A stretch of 64,000 bases of DNA from SHZL01 sp031362985 (lineage in GTDB: Bacteria; Pseudomonadota; Gammaproteobacteria; Xanthomonadales; SZUA-36): assembly GCA_031362985.1 (NCBI GenBank), contig JANLTO010000144.1, positions 6,383-70,382 of the forward strand. The letters are read 5' to 3'. The translations under genes were made by a program, and so were the position numbers. Below the pieces are notes generated by a model that ran no database searches, was not told the origin of the DNA, and saw only the letters and a list, made by a program, of their open reading frames with translations. Below, in pieces: positions 59,233-64,000 of the stretch; position 1 is the first letter of the stretch; each line of letters opens with the position of its first letter.

Positions 59233-61692
59233 TCAGAAAGGCAGCTTGAGGTCCGGGTTGATGGCCAGCATGCGTGCACGAAACACGTTTTTGATGCGCT
59301 CCAGGGCCGCTTCGGTTTCGCCGTCGAAACGAGCCACGAGAATCGGAGTGGTATTGGACGCCCGGACCAGACCCCAGCCATCTTCAAAATCCGCTCTCAG
59401 GCCATCGATGGTGCTTACCTTTGCTCCCTCGAACCGTGCCTTCGCCTGGAACGCATCGATGAAGGCATGATTTTCGCCTTCCTGCATTTCCACTTTAAGC
59501 TCGGGCGTGCTGTAACTGGAGGGCAGTGAATTGAGAATGGCCTCGGGCGGCGCTTCGGATCCGGCCAGGATTTCCAGCAGCCGCGCAGCCGCATATATGC
59601 CGTCATCGACTCCGTACCAACGTTCTCCAAAAAAGAAATGTCCGCTCATTTCCCCGGCGAACGGCGAGCCGATTTCCTTCATTTTTGCCTTGATCAGGGA
59701 ATGCCCGGTCTTGTACATGATTGCCTTGCCGCCTGACTCCTCGATGACCTTTGCCAGCTGCCCGGTGCATTTCACGTCATAAATAATGGTGGCGCCCGGC
59801 ACTCTGCCCAGCACGTCCATCGCCAGCAGCATCATCACCCGGTCCGGGTAGATGATCGAACCGCCGAGGGTCACTACACCCAGCCGGTCGGCATCGCCGT
59901 CCAGCGCCAGGCCAATATCCGCATCCATCAGCCGGACGGAGTCGATCAGGTCCTTCAGGTTGTGTGGATCGCTGGGGTCGGGATGGTGGTTCGGGAATGT
60001 TCCGTCCACCTCGTCGAACAGGGGCAATACGTCTGCCCCAATGTCGCGCAGCACATCTGCCGCACACACACCACCAATGCCGTTGCCACAATCTATGACT
60101 ACGCGCAAAGGGCGGGCGAGCTGGATGTCGCCGGAAATGCGCTTGCGGTACTGCAGCAGCACGTCCTTGCGCTCCACTTTCCCCTCACCCGTGAGTACAT
60201 CCTGCTCGGTGATGCGCCGGTAAATATCCTTTATCTGGGGCCCAAACAGCGTATCACCCGCCACCATGACCTTGAACCCGTTGTAATCCGGGGGATTGTG
60301 GCTGCCGGTAATCACCACGCCTGAGCCCTTGGCCAGCTCATGGGCTGCAAAGTACAGAACACCGGTGGGCACGGCGCCAATATCCAGCACGTCGCAACCA
60401 CTGGCGGTTATGCCTGCGATCATGCCCTCGACCAGATCCGGGCCGGATAATCGTCCATCGCGGGCCACCACCACCGGGCTGGAATTTTTCTCCAGCGCGA
60501 GGGTGCCCAGCACCCTGCCTACCTGGGTGGCGATACCGGCATCCAGCGTCTTGCCAATGATGCCGCGTATGTCATAAGCGCGGAAGATTTCTGCTGTGAG
60601 GTTTACCTGGTGCATATCGCCCGCCTTTCCTTTGGGGTGTTCCTGGATGTCATAGCGCAGCCGCATGGGCGGCGGGTCGGGAAGATCTGCCGGGCGTGAC
60701 GTGGCCACGGAAGACTGCGCCACACCCGGTTTTCCGCTGGGTGGTGTTCTTGCAGGCACAGAGCCCAAAGAGGGCGCCTGCTCAACAGCGGGTACCGGTT
60801 CTGCTGCTGGCATGGGTACAACTAACCTGTCGACAGCCGTTGGCTGGGGTTGCTCAAGCGCCCATTGTTTGTTCAAACGATACAAAATTGCCGCGGCAGC
60901 CAGGAGCAGAAGCCCGAGGACCAGAGCAATTACAAGCACCGAACCGCTGACGAACCCAGGCACCACGGGAGCGGGCAGATCGATGCGGAACAGGGTTCCG
61001 GGCACAGGCAGTTTTTCGGTGAACGATCCAGCTGCTCCCGCCTGGCCAACGGCTTTGAGCGTCGTGGGTGCCTGGCGCCCGTTATTTTGCGAAATGCTGC
61101 TGTATTGCTTACCAGACACTTCCGGGTTGAATTGCTCCACCACATAAGCCGGATCGATCTTGAGGATCAGGAAACCGGCCAATTCCTCGCCCTTTTTCAC
61201 CACCCCGACATCGACCAGCATGGGGGGCTGCAAAGCTGAATGCATTTGCAATAACGGCTGATTACCGTCCCGGGCCACCATCAGCATTTCCAACAACGCA
61301 AACCCGTCACCCGCAACCTCAGCGGGAAGGAATGTCGTCAGGGGCGCGGGGATAATCTGCGCTTCCTTGATCTCGGGGACGCGCCCGGCCAGGTACTGGT
61401 TCAGTTCACCGAGCTTGTCCGGATCGGCCAGCACCTGCAGGGCTAACGTTTGCGTCTGCCCGTCGGCCAATAGCTGATTTAGCGTGTCGGCCTGCGTTTC
61501 AACCTGCTTTATCATACGCTGGGTTTCGGCGTTAGCCTTGTCGGCAGTGTGACGATCGGCCATATCCCGCACCTCGAGCCAAGCGGGAAGTCCGACCAAC
61601 ACAGCGGCAAATACAGCCATGAAAATGATCAAGCGGGTATCAACACGACGGGACACCAGCATGCTGCCAATCCTTGCCTTCAGATCCTTCAT
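59233..61692 (-). CDS. algC: Phosphomannomutase/phosphoglucomutase AlgC, long membrane form
   Basis: Interconverts hexose-1- and hexose-6-phosphates for lipopolysaccharide and other surface polysaccharides, 819 residues. The N-terminal 270 residues form a two-membrane-segment extracytoplasmic region (helix 1 at about 23-43, helix 2 at about 245-270) with a long sensor-like loop. A Pro/Ala linker leads to the catalytic part: phosphoserine loop TGSHNPPDYNG (about 464-474), metal loop DGDADRLG, sugar-specificity loop GEMSGHFFF and phosphate-binding RASNTTP. All four motifs are intact. The start at 61692 has an AAGGAGG site. It is in one transcript with dut. Confidence 0.93.
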   Translation of the reverse strand: MKDLKARIGSMLVSRRVDTRLIIFMAVFAAVLVGLPAWLEVRDMADRHTADKANAETQRMIKQVETQADTLNQLLADGQTQTLALQVLADPDKLGELNQYLAGRVPEIKEAQIIPAPLTTFLPAEVAGDGFALLEMLMVARDGNQPLLQMHSALQPPMLVDVGVVKKGEELAGFLILKIDPAYVVEQFNPEVSGKQYSSISQNNGRQAPTTLKAVGQAGAAGSFTEKLPVPGTLFRIDLPAPVVPGFVSGSVLVIALVLGLLLLAAAAILYRLNKQWALEQPQPTAVDRLVVPMPAAEPVPAVEQAPSLGSVPARTPPSGKPGVAQSSVATSRPADLPDPPPMRLRYDIQEHPKGKAGDMHQVNLTAEIFRAYDIRGIIGKTLDAGIATQVGRVLGTLALEKNSSPVVVARDGRLSGPDLVEGMIAGITASGCDVLDIGAVPTGVLYFAAHELAKGSGVVITGSHNPPDYNGFKVMVAGDTLFGPQIKDIYRRITEQDVLTGEGKVERKDVLLQYRKRISGDIQLARPLRVVIDCGNGIGGVCAADVLRDIGADVLPLFDEVDGTFPNHHPDPSDPHNLKDLIDSVRLMDADIGLALDGDADRLGVVTLGGSIIYPDRVMMLLAMDVLGRVPGATIIYDVKCTGQLAKVIEESGGKAIMYKTGHSLIKAKMKEIGSPFAGEMSGHFFFGERWYGVDDGIYAAARLLEILAGSEAPPEAILNSLPSSYSTPELKVEMQEGENHAFIDAFQAKARFEGAKVSTIDGLRADFEDGWGLVRASNTTPILVARFDGETEAALERIKNVFRARMLAINPDLKLPF

Positions 61693-61711
61693 GACCAATC
61701 CTCCTTCCCTG

Positions 61712-62167
61712 TCATAGCTTTCCCGTGTGGCCGAATCCGCCTTCGCCGCGGGCCGAGAGATCAAACTCGCTAACCAAGGTCCATTGCGCCTTCACCACAG
61801 GCAGGAACACCAGTTGGGCAATACGGGCACCCGGCTCTATTTCGAACGCGACCCCGGAGCGGTTCCAGCAAGAAACAAAGACCTGCCCCTGGTAGTCACT
61901 GTCAATCAAACCCACGAGATTTCCCAATACGATACCGTGTTTGTGACCCAGGCCTGATCGTGGCAAAATGACAGCAGCCAGGCCGGATTCACCCATATGC
62001 ATGGCGAACCCCATCGGAATCAATCGTGTCTCCCCCGGTGCGATGGTCATGGCTGCATCCAGGCAAGCACGCAGGTCCATGCCGGCCGAACCGGCAGTGG
62101 CGTAGTCAGGCAACGGAAATTCCGCACCCAGCCTGGGGTCAATCGCTTTGATTTGAATCGATTTCAC
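61712..62167 (-). CDS. dut: dUTP diphosphatase
   Basis: Hydrolyses dUTP to dUMP, keeping uracil out of DNA, 151 residues, as in E. coli. The motifs are in order: AGSAGMDLRA, PRSGLGHKHGIVLGNLVGLIDSDYQG and the C-terminal RGEGGFGHTG. The GTG at 62167 gives the E. coli length; an earlier GTG at 62179 would add four residues. It lies 19 bases upstream of algC. coaBC, which usually sits next to it, is absent. Confidence 0.95.
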   Translation of the reverse strand: MKSIQIKAIDPRLGAEFPLPDYATAGSAGMDLRACLDAAMTIAPGETRLIPMGFAMHMGESGLAAVILPRSGLGHKHGIVLGNLVGLIDSDYQGQVFVSCWNRSGVAFEIEPGARIAQLVFLPVVKAQWTLVSEFDLSARGEGGFGHTGKL

Positions 62168-62477
62168 TTTCAGAGACACCTTAAGCGTTCATGGAAGTTT
62201 CGCTACACCCGCCAGGCGCTCCCGGAGTTGCCTTGCTTTCCTGCCAGCGCCTGCGGCCGGGTAAGATTTACGACCGGCAGTTGGCGCAATTTCGCGTACT
62301 CGCACAATCATAACAAGCCTTGGTCACGAAAGCTTGGGGCCATGCAAGCTGCAGGCTTCCAGCAGCCATTGCCGCGTCTGGCGGGCCAAAAGACTACGCT
62401 TCGCAGGGTCAATTTACGCTGTTATTGCGCGCCGGCGCAGTGCAGTCTGAAACGGGCTTCGCTATCTGGCTGAACAC

Positions 62478-63149
62478 ATGACGAATTTCATACCCGGCAC
62501 GCTGGCGCCGCGGGAAAAAATGGTGCAATCGGGTGTCGCCTCGCTCACCGACATCGAACTGCTTGCCATCTTGCTGCGCACAGGGGCAGGTTCTACTTCC
62601 GTTCTGCACCTGGCCGATGACCTGCTGACGCACTTTGGCGGCCTGCGCGGCCTGCTACGGGCCGATGTGGCACTGCTGCAACAGCGTCACGGACTGGGGC
62701 CGGTCAAGTCAGCCCAGCTGAGCGCGGTTCTCGAACTGTCCAATCGCTACCTGCATGAAGCGCTGGTGCGGGGCTCAACCCTGGAAAGTCCGCAAGCCAC
62801 GGAGTTGTATCTGAAATCCATGCTCCGCGACCAACCCCACGAGGTATTCGCCTGCCTTTTCCTCGACACCCGCCACCGGGTAATTGCCTTCGAGGAGCTA
62901 TTCCATGGCACCATCGATGGTGCCACTGTGTACCCGCGGGTAGTTGCAGAAAAAGCCCTGGCACACGGTGCGTCCGCCCTGATCGTTGCACACAACCATC
63001 CTTCCGGAATCAGCGAACCCAGCCTCGCCGACCAGGCCATCACGCGGCGACTGAAGGATGCCCTGGCTCTGTTGGACATCAGGCTGCTTGATCACTTCGT
63101 CATCGGTGACGGGACGCCGGTTTCCATGGCTGCACGAGGTTTGCTTTGA
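62478..63149 (+). CDS. radC: RadC family protein (JAB/MPN domain)
   Basis: A 223-residue protein of the RadC family; its DNA-repair role is no longer generally accepted. The N-terminal helix-hairpin-helix region (LTDIELLAILLRTGAGSTSVLHLADDLL) precedes the MPN domain with HNHPSGISEPSLAD (about residues 173-186) and an upstream Glu, the JAMM zinc site. It is divergent from dut; the 310 bases between the two starts hold no gene. Confidence 0.93.
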   Translation: MTNFIPGTLAPREKMVQSGVASLTDIELLAILLRTGAGSTSVLHLADDLLTHFGGLRGLLRADVALLQQRHGLGPVKSAQLSAVLELSNRYLHEALVRGSTLESPQATELYLKSMLRDQPHEVFACLFLDTRHRVIAFEELFHGTIDGATVYPRVVAEKALAHGASALIVAHNHPSGISEPSLADQAITRRLKDALALLDIRLLDHFVIGDGTPVSMAARGLL

Positions 63150-63253
63150 AGGCTTTGCGCCAGGCTCGTTACGCTGAAACCTTGCAACCCGCCAGCGCAT
63201 GCGGTATAAAGTGCGGCTGATTTTCGTACCAGTTAATTTTAGCGGGAAATTCC

Positions 63254-63490
63254 ATGTCCAGAGTCTGCCAGGTAACCGGAAAAGCTCCAATGAGTGGCCA
63301 CAATGTGTCGCACTCGAACATCAAGAGCAAGCGTCGTTTTCTTCCAAATCTTCACCATCACCGGTTTTGGGTCGAAAGCGAAAACCGCTGGGTGAGGCTT
63401 CGCCTGTCGGCCAAAGGCATGCGCATCGTTGACAAGAAAGGAATTGATACCGTACTGAGCGAGCTGCGTTCACGCGGCGAAAAGGTTTGA
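63254..63490 (+). CDS. rpmB: 50S ribosomal protein L28
   Basis: Large-subunit protein, 78 residues, standard length. MSRVCQVTGKAPMSGHNVSHSNIKSKRRFLPNLHHHRFWVESENRWVRLRLSAKGMRIVDKKGID is the L28 sequence; only the first Cys of a zinc-binding type is present. Followed by rpmG after 10 bases, the standard pair. Confidence 0.96.
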   Translation: MSRVCQVTGKAPMSGHNVSHSNIKSKRRFLPNLHHHRFWVESENRWVRLRLSAKGMRIVDKKGIDTVLSELRSRGEKV

Positions 63491-63500
63491 GGAGAGTAGC

Positions 63501-63668
63501 ATGGCCAAAAGTGCACGGGACAAGATTCGACTGAATTCATCGGCTGGGACGGGTCATTTCTACACCACAGACAAAAACAAGAAAAATATGCCGGAGAAAA
63601 TGGAAGTTAAAAAATACGATCCGGTCGTACGCAAGCACGTCATCTACAAAGAAGGCAAAATAAAATAA
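63501..63668 (+). CDS. rpmG: 50S ribosomal protein L33
   Basis: Large-subunit protein of 55 residues, beginning MAKSARDKIRLNSSAGTG and ending KHVIYKEGKIK. GGAGAGTAGC precedes the ATG. No zinc-ribbon cysteines are present, so it is the cysteine-free form. Confidence 0.95.
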   Translation: MAKSARDKIRLNSSAGTGHFYTTDKNKKNMPEKMEVKKYDPVVRKHVIYKEGKIK

Positions 63669-63685
63669 GCGCCCACACTTGTAGA

Positions 63686-63713
63686 AAAACCCGCCGTAAG
63701 GCGGGTTTTTTTT
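63686..63713 (+). terminator. Rho-independent terminator after rpmB-rpmG
   Basis: CCCGCC (63690-63695), loop GTAA, GGCGGG (63700-63705), followed by eight T residues (63706-63713), with A residues on the 5' side. A textbook intrinsic terminator 18 bases after the rpmG stop codon. Confidence 0.95.
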
Positions 63714-63793
63714 GCCTGTAGTTCCCGCGTAATGTTGCCGGATTCAGGGAGCGGGGGCCAGTAATCGGCTTGGGGGCACGAGCTGTGACCGGT

Positions 63794-63875
63794 ATCACTT
63801 CCCGGGAGACGCCGTGAATACATCCCTGTAGGCTTGGATGCGGCCTCCCTGCCGCATACACTCCCTGGAAGTGAT
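63794..63875. repeat. Cloverleaf-like inverted-repeat element
   Basis: An outer 15-bp inverted repeat (ATCACTTCCCGGGAG at 63794-63808 and CTCCCTGGAAGTGAT at 63861-63875, one mismatch) encloses two hairpins: TACA-tccc-TGTA at 63819-63830 and ATGCGGC-ctccct-GCCGCAT at 63838-63857. The rest of the last 280 bases of the window shows no gene. From memory, similar sequences are scattered in other marine gammaproteobacterial genomes; this was not checked. Confidence 0.75.
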
Positions 63876-64000
63876 CCCCGCCCCAACTCGCTGAGCCCTG
63901 ACGCACCGTCCTCAGCGGGAAGCGCAGGTCCCAACCGTTGCACGATGTTACAAAGCTAATAAGTGCAGCGGCACGGTGCCTCAAGCTGGGGAGCGGTGGG

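Noticed and set aside
1..64000. CRISPR arrays, tRNA or rRNA genes, integrase or complete insertion sequence
   Set aside because: None seen. The tandem repeats found have no spacers of regular length, and no transposase or integrase reading frame was recognised.

Overview
The window is chromosomal DNA of a gammaproteobacterium whose genus cannot be fixed from the sequence. The evidence is the complete atpIBEFHAGDC operon beside parB-parA-rsmG, the radC / rpmB-rpmG block, dut-algC with the long membrane-anchored form of AlgC, and a full oppABCDF operon. The chromosomal backbone is rearranged: mnmG is not next to rsmG, coaBC is missing between radC and dut, and three envelope-glycosylation genes sit between atpI and parB.

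Layout. 1-3344 (minus): a left-truncated alkaline phosphatase, a YadG/YadH-type ABC exporter and a DUF3307-like membrane protein. 3504-6638 (plus): acyl-CoA synthetase, SIMPL-domain protein and beta-class glutathione transferase. 6669-23786: an accessory envelope and stress island with two SulP anion transporters, an AI-2E family permease, an outer-membrane barrel, an ABC exporter fused to a cyclic-nucleotide-binding domain, a small protein coupled to PPK2, the DUF2950/DUF3300 pair, a DUF3302-HlyD-outer-membrane-factor set and a clan GH-A glycosidase. All three divergent promoter regions of this island carry an FNR/Anr-like palindrome, so the island may be one low-oxygen or stress regulon.

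23868-35531 is an entirely minus-strand catabolic-looking region: DUF4143 ATPase, NCS1 permease, two paralogous DUF6644-like membrane proteins, a one-haem c-type cytochrome, an AraC regulator, a secreted esterase, a GMC oxidoreductase with its Tat-exported small subunit, a DUF6152 protein, a secreted protein of the 'PxxSGxW' type and a large secreted alpha/beta-hydrolase lipoprotein. I read this as a periplasmic hydrolysis and oxidation pathway for an unknown ester or alcohol, with uptake by the permease. It is the best candidate here for an undescribed system. The DUF6152 protein is predicted to start with His-His after signal cleavage and has an NPH motif, which suggests a metal site.

35621-43096 holds the ATP synthase operon, with a short terminal-inverted-repeat element directly after the atpG stop codon and a triplicated end of atpI. 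43267-46115 (plus) is a lipid A or glycan modification trio. 46130-48603 holds parB, parA and rsmG. 48622-56594 holds an unknown secreted protein and the opp operon with two tandem binding proteins. 56757-63668 holds a GCS2-type gshA, a small secreted protein, rluE-algC-dut, radC and rpmB-rpmG with a clear terminator. The last 280 bases hold a cloverleaf-shaped inverted-repeat element.

Short tandem duplications, nearly all with periods that are multiples of three (12, 18, 30, 33 bp), recur at gene boundaries across the window. No tRNA, rRNA, CRISPR array, prophage or complete insertion sequence was seen.
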